Source of the DNA: an uncultured Pelagibacteraceae bacterium
GTDB lineage: Bacteria > Pseudomonadota > Alphaproteobacteria > Pelagibacterales > Pelagibacteraceae
Length of the DNA: 64,000 nucleotides
Assembly (NCBI GenBank): GCA_902573235.1
Contig: CACGIZ010000001.1
Span: 1 to 64,000, forward strand
Direction of reading: 5' to 3'
Shown here: in pieces, positions 16,170 through 26,704 of the stretch
Layout: each line of letters opens with the position of its first letter
Position numbering within the stretch: position 1 is the stretch's first letter
Notes under the pieces: model-generated
Seen by the model: the letters and a program-made list of their open reading frames with translations, nothing else
Databases searched by the model: none
What the model was told of the DNA's origin: nothing
Position numbers and translations under genes: made by a program

Positions 16170-17099
16170 ATGCAACAATTTAGTTTATGTTTTGGTAAAG
16201 TAAAAAAAGACTGTTTAAAGTTTATTAAATCTCAAGAGACAAAAGCAGATAAATTTAAAAATAAAGAGAGAATGATTAAATCCTTTCTAATTCCATTATG
16301 TTTTTGGATAAGCAAAAAAGCCGATAAAAAAAAGCCATATTTTGTGGGTTTAGCAGGCGGCCAGGGTACCGGCAAAACGACAATTAGTTCTTTAATAAGG
16401 ATTATTTTAACTAAATATTTTAAACTAAATGTTTTCAGAATTTCAATAGATGATTTTTATAAAACTAGAAAAGAGAGGATAAGTTTATCTAGAAAAGTCC
16501 ATCCTATGCTCTTAACAAGAGGTGTACCTGGAACCCATGATATTAATATGATGTTAAGTTTCTTTAGAAAGACAAAAAGTAAGAAATTTAAAAGATTAAA
16601 ATTACCAACATTTAACAAAGCAATAGATGATAGGTTTAAAAAAAAGAATTGGTATGATTTAAAAAAAAGACCTGATGTGGTGATTTTTGAAGGATGGTGT
16701 GTAGGTGCAAAATCAGAAAAAAACAATACTTTAAAAAAAAATATTAATTCTTTGGAAAGAGCAAAAGATCAAAGACAAATTTGGAGAAAATACGTTAACC
16801 AGCAATTGAAATCAAAATATAAAAATTTATATTCTCAACTGAATTGTTTGATTTACTTAAGAGCAAAAAATTTTACTTTATTACAGAAATGGAGATTGAA
16901 ACAAGAAAGAAAACTTTGGGTGAAAAGCAAAGTGAAATCGAATTTAAAAATAATGAGTAGGGGAGATGTAATAAATTTTATGCAAACATATCAGCGAATT
17001 ACCCAAAACATGTTTAAGAATATGCCTAAATATGCATCTATAATATTTAATTTAAATAGTAACCATCAAATAAAATCTGCTGTATATAAAAACAAATGA
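16170..17099 (+). CDS. D-glycerate 3-kinase-like P-loop kinase
   Basis: A 309-aa P-loop kinase related to plant-type D-glycerate 3-kinase and the uridine kinase/phosphoribulokinase group. The Walker A motif is GLAGGQGTGKTT (residues 60-71), followed by ISIDDFYKTR, the RGVPGTHDI segment typical of GLYK, and VVIFEGWCVG (Walker B region). The predicted reaction makes 3-phosphoglycerate from glycerate, feeding serine and glycine synthesis. Substrate is inferred from resemblance; other small-molecule kinases of this clan are possible. It overlaps the TolC-like gene by 4 bp. Confidence 0.72.
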   Translation: MQQFSLCFGKVKKDCLKFIKSQETKADKFKNKERMIKSFLIPLCFWISKKADKKKPYFVGLAGGQGTGKTTISSLIRIILTKYFKLNVFRISIDDFYKTRKERISLSRKVHPMLLTRGVPGTHDINMMLSFFRKTKSKKFKRLKLPTFNKAIDDRFKKKNWYDLKKRPDVVIFEGWCVGAKSEKNNTLKKNINSLERAKDQRQIWRKYVNQQLKSKYKNLYSQLNCLIYLRAKNFTLLQKWRLKQERKLWVKSKVKSNLKIMSRGDVINFMQTYQRITQNMFKNMPKYASIIFNLNSNHQIKSAVYKNK

Positions 17100-18391
17100 A
17101 AAATTTATTTTTAATAATTTTTGGCTACTTATTAATATTATCAAATGTTAATGCTGAAACTTTTTCTGCAGCATTGAAAAAGGCTTATAATAATAATCCT
17201 GAGCTCAACGCAGAAAGAGAAAGTTTAAATATTTCAAAACAAGAATTGAATATTTCAAAAAGTTCATATCTTCCAACTGTAACTTTAAGTGGAAGTCAAA
17301 GTGAAGAAGAAACTGACAAACTGACTAATCGTGATGGATCTGATGCCTCAATTACAAATGTAGACCCAACTGTAAAATCAGTCACTATAACCCAAACTTT
17401 AATTGATTTTGGAAGAGGTGCTGAAATGGCAAAAAGTAAAATTGGTATTGATTTAGCTAAGGCAAAACTTTTAAAAAAAGAACAAGATATTTTGTACAAA
17501 TCAATTCAAGCTTATACAGGTTTAGTATCTGCAAATGAAAAACTTAAAATTAATAGATCAAATGTTAACTTGTTAGATCGCCAAGTTGAGACAGACAGAA
17601 TTAGATTAGAAAGAGGAAACATATCTTTATCAGATGTTGCACAATCAGAATCTTCTTTAGCAGGTGCACAAGCAAAATTAATTCAAGCAGAAAACGACTT
17701 TTTAACGAGTAAACTTAATTACGAAAATGTGATTGGAAAATTAAATGATGCTGAATTATTAGACAAATCTTCAATAACTGCAACTGAATTACCTAATGAT
17801 CTGAATTCTGCAATTGAAATTTCAAAAAAAAATAATCCAAACTTAATAATTGCTCAATTAGAGTATGAACAATCAAAAAAAGATACCACAAGCGCAAAAG
17901 CTGATCTGGCACCTTCAGCTACATTATCATTCGATAGATCTCAAACTGATGATTTTAGTGCCACTTATGATGAAAGAGATAAAGAAACTCTCAAAGCAAC
18001 CGTAACTTGGCCATTTTTTTCGGGAGGAAAAAATATCGCCTCATTGAGAAAAAATCAAAGTCTAGAATTACAAAAAAATTTATTGTTAGAAAATATGATT
18101 ACAAAAAATCAAACTGATGTAGCTAGCGCTTGGTCAAATTACCAATCAAATAAAAGTTTGTTAAATTCTGTTCGAGCACAAGTAAATGCAGCTGAAATAG
18201 CAAATGAAGGAATAGTAGCCGAATATAACAGTGGATCTGACAGAACCACTTTGGAAGTCATTCAATCAAATTCTTTATTGTTGAATGCACAAATTTCTCT
18301 GGCTGATTCTGAAAGAAACTACATTCTTTCTCAGTTCAACCTCTTAAAATCTGTCGGACTATTAAACAGTGATTATCTAAAAATTAGATAA
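17096..18391 (+). CDS. TolC-family outer membrane efflux protein
   Basis: A 431-aa outer membrane channel-tunnel protein with a signal peptide (about residues 1-20, ending VNA) and two OEP repeats of long, coiled-coil-forming helices (first half through about residue 210, second from about 225 on). The conserved pattern SAALKKAYNNNPELNAERE at the start of the mature protein and the GVLLNSDYL-like C-terminus are typical of TolC. It is the exit duct for RND/ABC efflux and type I secretion; no inner-membrane pump is adjacent. Confidence 0.9.
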   Translation: MKNLFLIIFGYLLILSNVNAETFSAALKKAYNNNPELNAERESLNISKQELNISKSSYLPTVTLSGSQSEEETDKLTNRDGSDASITNVDPTVKSVTITQTLIDFGRGAEMAKSKIGIDLAKAKLLKKEQDILYKSIQAYTGLVSANEKLKINRSNVNLLDRQVETDRIRLERGNISLSDVAQSESSLAGAQAKLIQAENDFLTSKLNYENVIGKLNDAELLDKSSITATELPNDLNSAIEISKKNNPNLIIAQLEYEQSKKDTTSAKADLAPSATLSFDRSQTDDFSATYDERDKETLKATVTWPFFSGGKNIASLRKNQSLELQKNLLLENMITKNQTDVASAWSNYQSNKSLLNSVRAQVNAAEIANEGIVAEYNSGSDRTTLEVIQSNSLLLNAQISLADSERNYILSQFNLLKSVGLLNSDYLKIR

Positions 18392-18433
18392 TTATTGGTT
18401 TTTTTAACTAAAAATAATATGTCTTGCTAATGA

Positions 18434-18448
18434 GAACAAAATGTGTAC
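18434..18448 (+). promoter_or_regulatory. Candidate LexA-type (SOS) box upstream of recA
   Basis: GAAC-N7-GTAC (GAACAAAATGTGTAC), one mismatch from the alphaproteobacterial GAAC-N7-GAAC operator, 50 bp before the recA ATG. Its placement mirrors the similar repeat in front of umuD. Single occurrences of such short half-sites can arise by chance. Confidence 0.35.
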
Positions 18449-18497
18449 ATTTATTTTATGATTCGAGTGTTAAAAAAAGCAATAAAAGAGGCAAAAA

Positions 18498-19646
18498 ATG
18501 ACAAAAAATAACTTAAAAGTAGTTAAATCTACGAAAGATCAAGAATTGGACATTAAAGAAAAAAATAAAGCATTAGATGCTGCGATTAGCCAAATAACTG
18601 ACAATTTTGGAAAAGGCTCAGTTATGAAACTGGGTGAAAAAAGAGCGATGGATATTGAGTCGATATCTACAGGTTCTTTAAGCTTAGATTTAGCTTTAGG
18701 AATAGGTGGTTTGCCTAAAGGAAGAATTGTTGAAGTTTACGGACCAGAGTCATCTGGAAAAACAACATTAGCATTACAAGTTGTTGCTGAGGCTCAAAAA
18801 GCTGGTGGAATTTGTGCTTTCGTTGATGCGGAACACGCTCTAGATCCAGTTTATGCAAAAAAATTAGGAGTAAATACTGAAGAGCTTTTAATCTCTCAGC
18901 CAGATGCTGGTGAGCAAGCTTTAGAAATTGCTGATACGCTAGTAAAATCAGGCTCTATTTCAGTTATCGTAATCGATTCAGTTGCAGCTCTAACTCCAAA
19001 AGCTGAAATTGAAGGTGAGATGGGAGATCATCATGTTGGTCTTCAATCAAGATTAATGAGTCAGGCTTTAAGAAAATTAACTGGATCAATTTCAAATACA
19101 AATACAATGATGATTTTCATTAACCAAATCAGAATGAAAATTGGAGTTATGTTTGGAAGTCCTGAAACAACATCAGGTGGTAACGCATTGAAGTTTTACT
19201 CATCTGTAAGAATGGACATTAGAAGAATTGGTGCCATTAAAGATAAAGATGAAATTATTGGAAATACAACAAGAGTAAAAGTGGTTAAAAATAAAGTTGC
19301 ACCTCCATTCAAAGTTGTTGAGTTTGATTTAATGTATGGAAGAGGAATTAGTAAAATGGGTGAGTTGGTCGACCTAGGTGCTAAAGCTGATATCATTGAA
19401 AAATCGGGAGCATGGTATGCTTATAAAGGTGAGAAAATTGGACAAGGTAGAGAAAATGCAAAAACTTATCTTGCTCAAAACCCTAAAGTTGCTGCAGAAA
19501 TAGAAATGGCAATTAGAGAAAAAGCAGGTGTGATTTCTAAGAAAATTGAAGGAAATCCATTAAGTCCTGAAAAGATTGAAAAAGAGAAGAAAGTAGCTGA
19601 AAAAGAAGAGGCTGCTAAAGAAACTACTCCTTCAAAAAAGAACTAA
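18498..19646 (+). CDS. recA: Recombinase RecA
   Basis: ATP-dependent strand-exchange protein and SOS co-protease, 382 aa. The Walker A motif is GPESSGKTT, followed by [10 protein letters not shown], Walker [11 protein letters not shown], the L1/L2 DNA-binding loops ([20 protein letters not shown] and [19 protein letters not shown]) and an acidic, Lys/Glu-rich C-terminal tail. A GAGGCAAAAA ribosome site lies just before the ATG. Ends in a strong hairpin before alaS; recA-alaS order is common in alphaproteobacteria. Confidence 0.99.
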   Translation: MTKNNLKVVKSTKDQELDIKEKNKALDAAISQITDNFGKGSVMKLGEKRAMDIESISTGSLSLDLALGIGGLPKGRIVEVYGPESSGKTTLALQVVAEAQKAGGICAFVDAEHALDPVYAKKLGVNTEELLISQPDAGEQALEIADTLVKSGSISVIVIDSVAALTPKAEIEGEMGDHHVGLQSRLMSQALRKLTGSISNTNTMMIFINQIRMKIGVMFGSPETTSGGNALKFYSSVRMDIRRIGAIKDKDEIIGNTTRVKVVKNKVAPPFKVVEFDLMYGRGISKMGELVDLGAKADIIEKSGAWYAYKGEKIGQGRENAKTYLAQNPKVAAEIEMAIREKAGVISKKIEGNPLSPEKIEKEKKVAEKEEAAKETTPSKKN

Positions 19647-19671
19647 AATTAAAGGTCATCTTTAAATTATA

Positions 19672-19696
19672 AAAGGCGCTTACTATAAGCGCCTTT
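19672..19696. terminator. Hairpin terminator between recA and alaS
   Basis: AAAGGCGCTTA (19672-19682), loop CTA, TAAGCGCCTTT (19686-19696): a perfect 11 bp inverted repeat 25 bp after the recA stop. Only a short T run follows (CTTT then CCCCC), so it may terminate weakly or protect the recA mRNA 3' end. Confidence 0.7.
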
Positions 19697-19746
19697 CCCC
19701 CTTATCGCTATCTAGACATAGAATAAAAAAGCTGTATTTTAAAAAT

Positions 19747-22413
19747 ATGGCTCAAAAAACACTAAATCAAATTAGAGAAACATTTTTAAAATATTTCGAA
19801 AAGAATGACCATAAGATTGTTGAGTCGAGTAATTTAGTTCCAAATAATGACCCTACATTGATGTTTGCAAATTCTGGAATGGTCCAGTTTAAAAATGTAT
19901 TTACTGGGTTAGAAAAAAGAGATTATCAAAGAGCAACTACTTCACAAAAATGTGTAAGAGCTGGTGGAAAACATAATGATTTAGAAAATGTTGGTTACAC
20001 ACCAAGACATCATACGTTTTTTGAGATGTTAGGAAATTTTTCTTTTGGTGATTATTTCAAAGAGAAAGCAATACATTATGCGTGGGATTTAATTACTAAA
20101 GATTTTGGTTTAGATAAAAATAGACTTTATGTAACTGTTTTTCATGAGGACGACGAAGCCTTCAGTTTTTGGAAGAAAATAGCGGGTTTTAGTGATGATC
20201 GGATTATAAGAATTTCAACATCTGATAACTTTTGGTCTATGGGTGAAACTGGACCATGTGGTCCATGTTCAGAAATTTTTTATGATCATGGAGATCATTT
20301 AAAAGGTGGTTTACCCGGTTCTAAAGATGAGGATGGAGATCGATTTATTGAAATTTGGAACTTAGTTTTCATGCAATATGAACAAGTTTCAAAAGATAAA
20401 AGAATTAATTTACCAAAACCTTCAGTGGATACTGGGATGGGGTTAGAGAGAATTGCAGCTTTACTTCAAGGCACACATGACAATTATGAAACAGATCATT
20501 TTCAAAAACTAATTCAATCGACCTCAGAAATTGTTAAGAAAAAACCAGACCAAAACAATCTTTCAAGTTTTAGAGTTATTGCAGATCATTTAAGAGCAAG
20601 TTCATTCTTAATTGCAGAAGGAGTTTTGCCATCTAACGAAGGAAGAGGTTACGTTCTTAGAAGAATTATGAGAAGGGGAATGAGACACTCACACCTGTTA
20701 GGATCTAAGAACCCTGTTTTCTATAATTTATTCGAAACATTAAAAAATGAAATGTCAGGAAACTATCCCGAATTAAATAGAGCAGAGTCATTGATTAAAG
20801 AAACTCTTAAAATGGAGGAGGAAAAATTTTTAATTCTTTTAGACAGAGGAATAAAAATATTAAATGATGAAATTTCTAAAATAGATAAAGTTCTTCCTGG
20901 TGATGTTGCTTTTAAATTATATGACACTTATGGATTTCCGTTAGATCTCACTGAGGACATTTTAAGAAATAAATCTTTATCAATTGATACAAAAAAATTT
21001 CAATCACTAATGCAAGAAAGCAGGGAGCTTGCAAAAAAAAATTGGAAAGGATCAGGAGATGCTGCAGTAGAGAATATTTGGTTTGGAATTAAAGATAAAT
21101 TAGGTGCAACAGAATTTTTGGGTTATGAAACAAATCAGGCTGAAGGAGTAATTTTATCATTATTAAAAGATAATAAAGAAGTTAAAGATTTAAAATCAAA
21201 TGATGAAGGGATGATTATAACTAATCAAACACCTTTTTATGGAGAGTCGGGTGGTCAAGTTGGTGATACAGGAGAAATTATTTCTGGAGATTTTAGATTT
21301 GAGGTAACAGATGTACAAAAAAAATTGGGAGATCTTTTTGTTCATTATGGAAAAGTAATTAGTGGGTCAATAAAATTGAATGATAGTGTTGAGATGAAAA
21401 TAAATGAAACAAGAAGAAATGATACAAGGGCTTATCATTCAGCAACACACTTATTACATGAGTCTTTGAGAAGAGTTTTGGGTACACACGTTACTCAAAA
21501 GGGATCTTTAGTTGAACCAAGTAGATTGAGATTTGATTTTAGCCATATGAAACCTATTTCAGAAGACGAAATCAATAAAATTGAAAAATTTGTAAATTCA
21601 ATGGTATCTAAAAAAACAGACGTTAAAACACGATTAATGACACCAGATGAAGCAGTTGAAAATGGTGCTTTAGCTTTATTTGGTGAAAAATATGGCGAAG
21701 AAGTAAGAGTTCTTTCCATGGGTGATGATGATGGAAAGTATTTTTCAACTGAACTTTGTGGTGGAACTCACGTCAAAAATACAGGTGATATTGGTCAATT
21801 TAAAATTACTAGTCAGTCTTCCATTGCAGCAGGAATAAGGAGAATTGAAGCTTTAAGAGATAAACAATTAGAAGATTTTTTGAAGAATAAAGAAAAATTA
21901 CTCAATCAATCATCTGAAAAAAATGAGGAGTTAATTAAGGACCTTACAAAACAAATAATTGAATTAGGAGGTAAACCAAATATAGATCAATCAGATCAAA
22001 AATTGTTAATTAAAAATTTAACCAAACAATTAGAAACTTTGTCTGTCAAAGTTATATTAAATGATAAAACAAAAAATCAAATTAAGGATGAGGAAATTAA
22101 AGGTACAAAAATTAGATTTCAAAAAGTAGACGGTCTTCCTCCTAAAGAATTAAGAAAACTTGTAGATGATGGTAAAAAACAATTAGGTGAAGGAATTGTT
22201 GTAGTTTTTGCTAATAAAGATGAAAAAGTGGGTGTTGCGGTTGGTGTAACTAATAAATTGACTGATAAGTTTGATGCTGTCGAATTTGTTAAATTAAGTT
22301 CTGAAATCATTGGTGGTCAAGGAGGTGGTGGTAGAAAAGATTTTGCTCAAGCTGGTGGACAAGATCCAAACAAGATCAATGAAGCTTTTGAAAAAATTAA
22401 ATCTTTAATTTAA
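19747..22413 (+). CDS. alaS: Alanyl-tRNA synthetase
   Basis: Class II synthetase charging tRNA-Ala, 888 aa, full length. Class II catalytic motifs appear early ([48 protein letters not shown]). The editing domain has the zinc residues [11 protein letters not shown] and [10 protein letters not shown]. The C-terminal domain ends with the glycine-rich [16 protein letters not shown]. It overlaps the convergent icd gene by 9 bp at the stop codons. Confidence 0.98.
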   Translation: MAQKTLNQIRETFLKYFEKNDHKIVESSNLVPNNDPTLMFANSGMVQFKNVFTGLEKRDYQRATTSQKCVRAGGKHNDLENVGYTPRHHTFFEMLGNFSFGDYFKEKAIHYAWDLITKDFGLDKNRLYVTVFHEDDEAFSFWKKIAGFSDDRIIRISTSDNFWSMGETGPCGPCSEIFYDHGDHLKGGLPGSKDEDGDRFIEIWNLVFMQYEQVSKDKRINLPKPSVDTGMGLERIAALLQGTHDNYETDHFQKLIQSTSEIVKKKPDQNNLSSFRVIADHLRASSFLIAEGVLPSNEGRGYVLRRIMRRGMRHSHLLGSKNPVFYNLFETLKNEMSGNYPELNRAESLIKETLKMEEEKFLILLDRGIKILNDEISKIDKVLPGDVAFKLYDTYGFPLDLTEDILRNKSLSIDTKKFQSLMQESRELAKKNWKGSGDAAVENIWFGIKDKLGATEFLGYETNQAEGVILSLLKDNKEVKDLKSNDEGMIITNQTPFYGESGGQVGDTGEIISGDFRFEVTDVQKKLGDLFVHYGKVISGSIKLNDSVEMKINETRRNDTRAYHSATHLLHESLRRVLGTHVTQKGSLVEPSRLRFDFSHMKPISEDEINKIEKFVNSMVSKKTDVKTRLMTPDEAVENGALALFGEKYGEEVRVLSMGDDDGKYFSTELCGGTHVKNTGDIGQFKITSQSSIAAGIRRIEALRDKQLEDFLKNKEKLLNQSSEKNEELIKDLTKQIIELGGKPNIDQSDQKLLIKNLTKQLETLSVKVILNDKTKNQIKDEEIKGTKIRFQKVDGLPPKELRKLVDDGKKQLGEGIVVVFANKDEKVGVAVGVTNKLTDKFDAVEFVKLSSEIIGGQGGGGRKDFAQAGGQDPNKINEAFEKIKSLI

Positions 22414-23619
22414 TTTTTTTTTCAATCTGCCATCAATTTCATCTAAAAATTGGTTAGTAGTTAAGTATCTGCTAGATGGACCAATAAGTATTGCAAGGTC
22501 TTTTGTCATTGAACCACTTTCAACACATTCAATACAAACTTCCTCTATTTTATTTGAAAATTTAATTAATTCCTCATTATTATCTAATTTACCTCTATGA
22601 GCCAAACCCCTAGTCCAAGCAAATATTGAGGCGATTGGATTTGTTGATGTTTCTTTTCCTTGTTGATGCATTCTATAATGTCTTGTTACAGTTCCATGAG
22701 CGGCTTCAGCTTCCATTACTTTTCCATCAGGTGTCAATAATGTACTGGTCATAAGCCCTAAAGATCCATAACCTTGGGCCATTGTATCTGATTGTACGTC
22801 ACCGTCATAATTTTTACATGCCCAAATATATTTTCCACTCCATTTCATTGCGCATGCAACCATATCGTCTATTAATCTGTGCTCATAAGTGATTTTATTT
22901 TCTTCAAACTTATTCTTAAACTCTTTATCAAAAACCTCTTGAAATATGTCTTTAAATCTTCCATCGTATTTTTTTAAAATAGTATTTTTAGTTGATAAAT
23001 AAACTGGCCATTTTTTAATGAGACCATAACTAAAGCAAGATCTTGCAAAGTCTTCTATTGATTTATCTAAGTTGTACATTGACAACGCTACTCCAGGTCC
23101 AGTAAAATTAAAAACTTCATATTTAATTTCTTTCTTACCATCTTCAGATGTCCATTTAACTTCCATCTTACCTTTACCAGGAACTTTAAAGTCTGTTGCT
23201 CTATACTGGTCTCCAAAAGCATGTCTTCCTATGATCACAGGGTCAGTCCATGAAGGTACAAGTTTTGGAATATTCGAACAAATTATTGGCTCTCTAAAAA
23301 CAGTTCCACCTATTATGTTTCTAATAGTTCCGTTCGGTGATCTCCACATTTTTTTTAATTTGAATTCTTCTACTCTTGCTTCGTCAGGTGTAATAGTTGC
23401 ACATTTTATTCCAACGCCAATTTTTTTAATAGCATTTGCAGAGTCAATTGTGATTTGATCATCAGTATCATCTCTACTTTTCATACCTAAATCGTAGTAT
23501 TCGATACCTAAATCAAGGTAAGGAAGGATCAGTTTATTCTTAATAAATTCCCAGATAATTCTGGTCATTTCATCACCATCTAACTCTACAACAGGGTTTT
23601 TTACGTTAATTTTGCTCAC
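22405..23619 (-). CDS. icd: NADP-dependent isocitrate dehydrogenase (dimeric, eukaryote-like type)
   Basis: Oxidatively decarboxylates isocitrate to 2-oxoglutarate in the TCA cycle, producing NADPH. It is 404 aa, with the subfamily's [18 protein letters not shown] start, [21 protein letters not shown] (isocitrate-binding Ser and Arg), [12 protein letters not shown] and [12 protein letters not shown] (cofactor region). This short type (about 400-410 aa) differs from the E. coli-like enzyme. It has its own promoter upstream of 23619, divergent from psd. Confidence 0.96.
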   Translation of the reverse strand: MSKINVKNPVVELDGDEMTRIIWEFIKNKLILPYLDLGIEYYDLGMKSRDDTDDQITIDSANAIKKIGVGIKCATITPDEARVEEFKLKKMWRSPNGTIRNIIGGTVFREPIICSNIPKLVPSWTDPVIIGRHAFGDQYRATDFKVPGKGKMEVKWTSEDGKKEIKYEVFNFTGPGVALSMYNLDKSIEDFARSCFSYGLIKKWPVYLSTKNTILKKYDGRFKDIFQEVFDKEFKNKFEENKITYEHRLIDDMVACAMKWSGKYIWACKNYDGDVQSDTMAQGYGSLGLMTSTLLTPDGKVMEAEAAHGTVTRHYRMHQQGKETSTNPIASIFAWTRGLAHRGKLDNNEELIKFSNKIEEVCIECVESGSMTKDLAILIGPSSRYLTTNQFLDEIDGRLKKKLN

Positions 23620-23695
23620 TTTTATTTAATTATCTTATTAATTGAATTTCGCGATTTTATATACATATTAATCAAAAATTATCAAATAGAAGAAT

Positions 23696-24343
23696 ATGTT
23701 TAGTAAAATATTTCCAAAGATACACGCAGAAGGCTATAAATTTTTGGTGATTGCAGGAATAATCACAATAATTTTTTATGCTTTCAGCAATTTCTTGGCT
23801 TTAGTTGGTTTAGTTCTAACTATTTGGGTTTATTATTTTTTTAGAGACCCAGATAGAGTTATTATAAATGACGATAATTATCTTGTGAGTCCCGCTGATG
23901 GTGAGGTAATAAAAGTTGAAGAAGTTGATGGACCTAAAGAGCTTGGTTTAGAAAATAAAAAATTTAAAAAAATCAGTATCTTCATGAATGTATTCGACTG
24001 CCACGTAAATAGAATACCTTGCACTGGAAAGATAGAAGAAATTTTGTACAAACCAGGAAAATTTTTAAACGCTTCACTAGATAAAGCAAGTGAAGATAAT
24101 GAAAGAAACTATTATAAAATTAAAGATATACATAATAATGACATAGTTGTTGTTCAGATTGCAGGTCTAGTTGCACGTAGAATTGTATGTGAGTCGAATA
24201 AAGATCAAGATTTGAAACAAGGAGATAGAATTGGCATGATAAGGTTTGGTAGTAGAGCTGATGTTTATTATGAAAATTACGAACCCTTAGTTAAAATTGG
24301 ACAAACTGCCATTGCAGGAGAGACACTATTAGCAAAAAAATAA
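23696..24343 (+). CDS. psd: Phosphatidylserine decarboxylase proenzyme
   Basis: Makes phosphatidylethanolamine from phosphatidylserine. It is 215 aa, the short Psd-A type with an N-terminal membrane segment (about residues 15-45). The self-cleavage site that creates the pyruvoyl group is Gly-Ser in RFGSRADVYYENY. Conserved YLVSPADGEV and NVFDCHVNRIPC (catalytic His) segments are present. It is followed immediately by pssA, the enzyme for the preceding step. Confidence 0.95.
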   Translation: MFSKIFPKIHAEGYKFLVIAGIITIIFYAFSNFLALVGLVLTIWVYYFFRDPDRVIINDDNYLVSPADGEVIKVEEVDGPKELGLENKKFKKISIFMNVFDCHVNRIPCTGKIEEILYKPGKFLNASLDKASEDNERNYYKIKDIHNNDIVVVQIAGLVARRIVCESNKDQDLKQGDRIGMIRFGSRADVYYENYEPLVKIGQTAIAGETLLAKK

Positions 24344-25147
24344 ATGGAACCACAAAAAAAAAATTTTAAAATCGTAAGTGATAAGAAAAGTGCTAGAGTA
24401 ATTTTACCAAATATGCTTACTCTCATAGGAGTTTGTATTGGTTTAACATCTATTCGATTTGCACTGGATGGAAGGTTTGAACTAGCAATAATCGCAATTA
24501 TTTTTGCTGCATTGATTGATGGATTGGATGGTAGAATTGCTAGATTGATCAAGGGTACTTCAAAAGTAGGTAAAGAGTTAGACTCTTTAACTGACATGAT
24601 AAGTTTCGGAGTAGCCCCAACATTTATCATGTTTTTTTGGAAATTGAATACTCTTGGTAGATTTGGTTGGCTTTTATGTCTTGTCTATGTAATTTGTGTA
24701 GCATTAAGATTAGCTAGATTTAATGTTAACTCTAACCAAGAACCATCTTGGAGAGATAATTTTTTTGAGGGTGTTCCGTCTCCAGCTGGTGGAATTTTAG
24801 TTTTAACACCATTGATAATAAGCTTAAGTGGTTTTGATTTTTATCAACTAAATTATGATGTGATAGTTCCTATTTTCTTTATCACAACATCATTTTTATT
24901 AATTAGTAAATTTCCAACATATTCTTTTAAGAAGATCGTCATTCCTAGAAGAACAACAATTTTTTTATTATTCAGTATAGTTTTATTTTTTGGTCTTTTA
25001 CTAATTTATACATTTAATGTTATAGCCATAAGTGCTGTTATTTATCTATTGTTGTTACCAATTAGCTTTATTCACTATCAAAAGATTAAAAAACAACATG
25101 AAAATGACAGAATTCAAGATGATGATGATCTTGAAGACGTGCTGTAA
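24344..25147 (+). CDS. pssA: CDP-diacylglycerol--serine O-phosphatidyltransferase
   Basis: Integral membrane CDP-alcohol phosphatidyltransferase making phosphatidylserine, 267 aa with about 8 hydrophobic spans. The superfamily motif D-G-x2-[AG]-R-x8-G-x3-D-x3-D is intact as DGLDGRIARL ... GKELDSLTD. It begins directly after the psd stop. The C-terminus is charged (DDDDLEDVL). Together psd and pssA provide phosphatidylethanolamine. Confidence 0.95.
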   Translation: MEPQKKNFKIVSDKKSARVILPNMLTLIGVCIGLTSIRFALDGRFELAIIAIIFAALIDGLDGRIARLIKGTSKVGKELDSLTDMISFGVAPTFIMFFWKLNTLGRFGWLLCLVYVICVALRLARFNVNSNQEPSWRDNFFEGVPSPAGGILVLTPLIISLSGFDFYQLNYDVIVPIFFITTSFLLISKFPTYSFKKIVIPRRTTIFLLFSIVLFFGLLLIYTFNVIAISAVIYLLLLPISFIHYQKIKKQHENDRIQDDDDLEDVL

Positions 25148-26061
25148 TGAAAAAAAATGTAATCGTATCTTTAGCTGATGCTAATTACTTTCCTTTGTTA
25201 GAGGAGCTGATTAATTCAATTCGAAGATTTAAAGAAAGCGAAAGTATTGCAATTTGTATTTTAGATGCAGGATTAACTCAGGAACAAAAAGATAAACTTA
25301 ATAATAAAGTTGATGAAATTAAATCTGCTGAATGGGATATTGAAGTTCCAAATAACAAAATAAAAGGAAAGGATTGGTTAAAAAGTCAAGTTTCTAGAGC
25401 ATTCTTGCCAAAATATTTTCCAAGTTATGAAAAATATTTATGGATAGATTGTGATGCTTGGGTGAATGATTGGGCATGCATTGAATTATATTTTAAAGCT
25501 TGTGAGAATGGTAAATTAGGTATTACTCAAACAATAGGTCCTGGATATAAAATTACTTCTAAAGTGAATTGGTTAGTGGGTAAATTAGCCATTATAAAAT
25601 CTCAAAATTTTAAACACGCAGTTAAATCAAAAATTTCATATGATAAAGCAAGAAAGCTAGCATTTGCACCTCATATAAATATTGGTGTTTTTTCTTTGGA
25701 AAAAAATTCTCAAGCTTGGAAATCCTGGCAAAATAATCTTGAACAAACTTTAAAAGCTGGAAATATTTTTGGTTCTGAAGGATTAGCTATAAATATGAGC
25801 GTGTATATTGATAATTTAGAAACAGAATTTTTACCTCTGAATTGTAATTGGATAACCAGCAATTTACTTCCTAAATATGATGAAAATAATAACACTTTTG
25901 TTGAACCATATTTACCTAATTACAAAATTGGAATTATTCATCTTGCAGCTGGAATTTGGAAAAATGGTAAAGACATGAGAGTTGATAAGAGTATTGAAAT
26001 TGAAATTGAAACTTTAACTAATAAAAAACTTTCAAAAAGTTTAAGATTTAATAATAATTAA
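25147..26061 (+). CDS. GT8-like glycosyltransferase
   Basis: A 304-aa soluble protein with features of GT-A fold, family 8-type transferases: N-terminal NVIVSLADANYFPLLEELI, the DxD metal site in WIDCDAWVND, HINIGVFSLE and a C-terminal IIHLAAGIWK segment (His that often binds metal). The gene overlaps pssA by one base and runs into rlmE without a gap. Acceptor unknown; a lipopolysaccharide or glycolipid sugar is a reasonable guess but not shown. Confidence 0.68.
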   Translation: MKKNVIVSLADANYFPLLEELINSIRRFKESESIAICILDAGLTQEQKDKLNNKVDEIKSAEWDIEVPNNKIKGKDWLKSQVSRAFLPKYFPSYEKYLWIDCDAWVNDWACIELYFKACENGKLGITQTIGPGYKITSKVNWLVGKLAIIKSQNFKHAVKSKISYDKARKLAFAPHINIGVFSLEKNSQAWKSWQNNLEQTLKAGNIFGSEGLAINMSVYIDNLETEFLPLNCNWITSNLLPKYDENNNTFVEPYLPNYKIGIIHLAAGIWKNGKDMRVDKSIEIEIETLTNKKLSKSLRFNNN

Positions 26062-26673
26062 TTGAAAAAAAATAAAATTTCAAAAAATTGGGTAAATAAA
26101 CAACGAAGAGATATATTTGTCCGCCAATCGAAAGTAGATGGTTATAGAGCAAGATCTGCTTATAAATTGATCGAAATAAATGAAAAATTTAAAATTTTTA
26201 AAGGTGGCATGACTGTAGTAGATATTGGTGCCGCACCTGGAAGTTGGTCTCAATACGTTTCAAAAATTGTAAAAAATGGAAAAATTATTTCAGTAGATTT
26301 GAAAGAAATGGAGAAAATAGAAAATTCTTTTCAAATAAAGGGTGACTTTACAGATCCTAATACTCAAAAAAAAATTAAAGAGAGCTTAAAAAAAGATGCA
26401 GATGTTATTATGTCTGACATGGCAGTTAATACGACAGGAATTAAAGATATTGATTCTATTCAAACAGGTGAATTATGCATAGAAGCTATTAATTTTTCAA
26501 AAGAAATTATCTCTGCAAATGGTTTCTTTATTTCAAAGATTTTTATGGGCAGATCATTCAATGAAATTGTCGCAGCTGGAAAAAAAATTTTTAAAGAACT
26601 TAAGGTTTTTAAACCTCAATCAAGTCGAAAAGATTCAAAAGAAAGTTTTATTATTTGTAAAAAACTTAGATAG
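26062..26673 (+). CDS. rlmE: 23S rRNA (uridine-2552) 2'-O-methyltransferase
   Basis: FtsJ/RrmJ methyltransferase, 203 aa, modifying U2552 in the ribosomal A loop. The catalytic Lys-Asp-Lys-Glu set is visible: K in RARSAYKLIEI, D in IMSDMAVNTTG, K in FFISKIFMG and E in KESFIICKK. The SAM-binding motif is VVDIGAAPGSWSQYV. The TTG start at 26062 follows the stop of the GT8-like gene directly (TAATTG), which implies coupling; no ATG is found nearby in frame. Confidence 0.92.
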   Translation: MKKNKISKNWVNKQRRDIFVRQSKVDGYRARSAYKLIEINEKFKIFKGGMTVVDIGAAPGSWSQYVSKIVKNGKIISVDLKEMEKIENSFQIKGDFTDPNTQKKIKESLKKDADVIMSDMAVNTTGIKDIDSIQTGELCIEAINFSKEIISANGFFISKIFMGRSFNEIVAAGKKIFKELKVFKPQSSRKDSKESFIICKKLR

Positions 26674-26704
26674 TCTCTTTAAAATTAAAAGGAATCGTAT
26701 ATAA

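Noticed and set aside
23072-23458. A 128-aa frame antisense to icd
   Set aside because: It lies wholly inside the highly conserved isocitrate dehydrogenase coding region and shows no family features.
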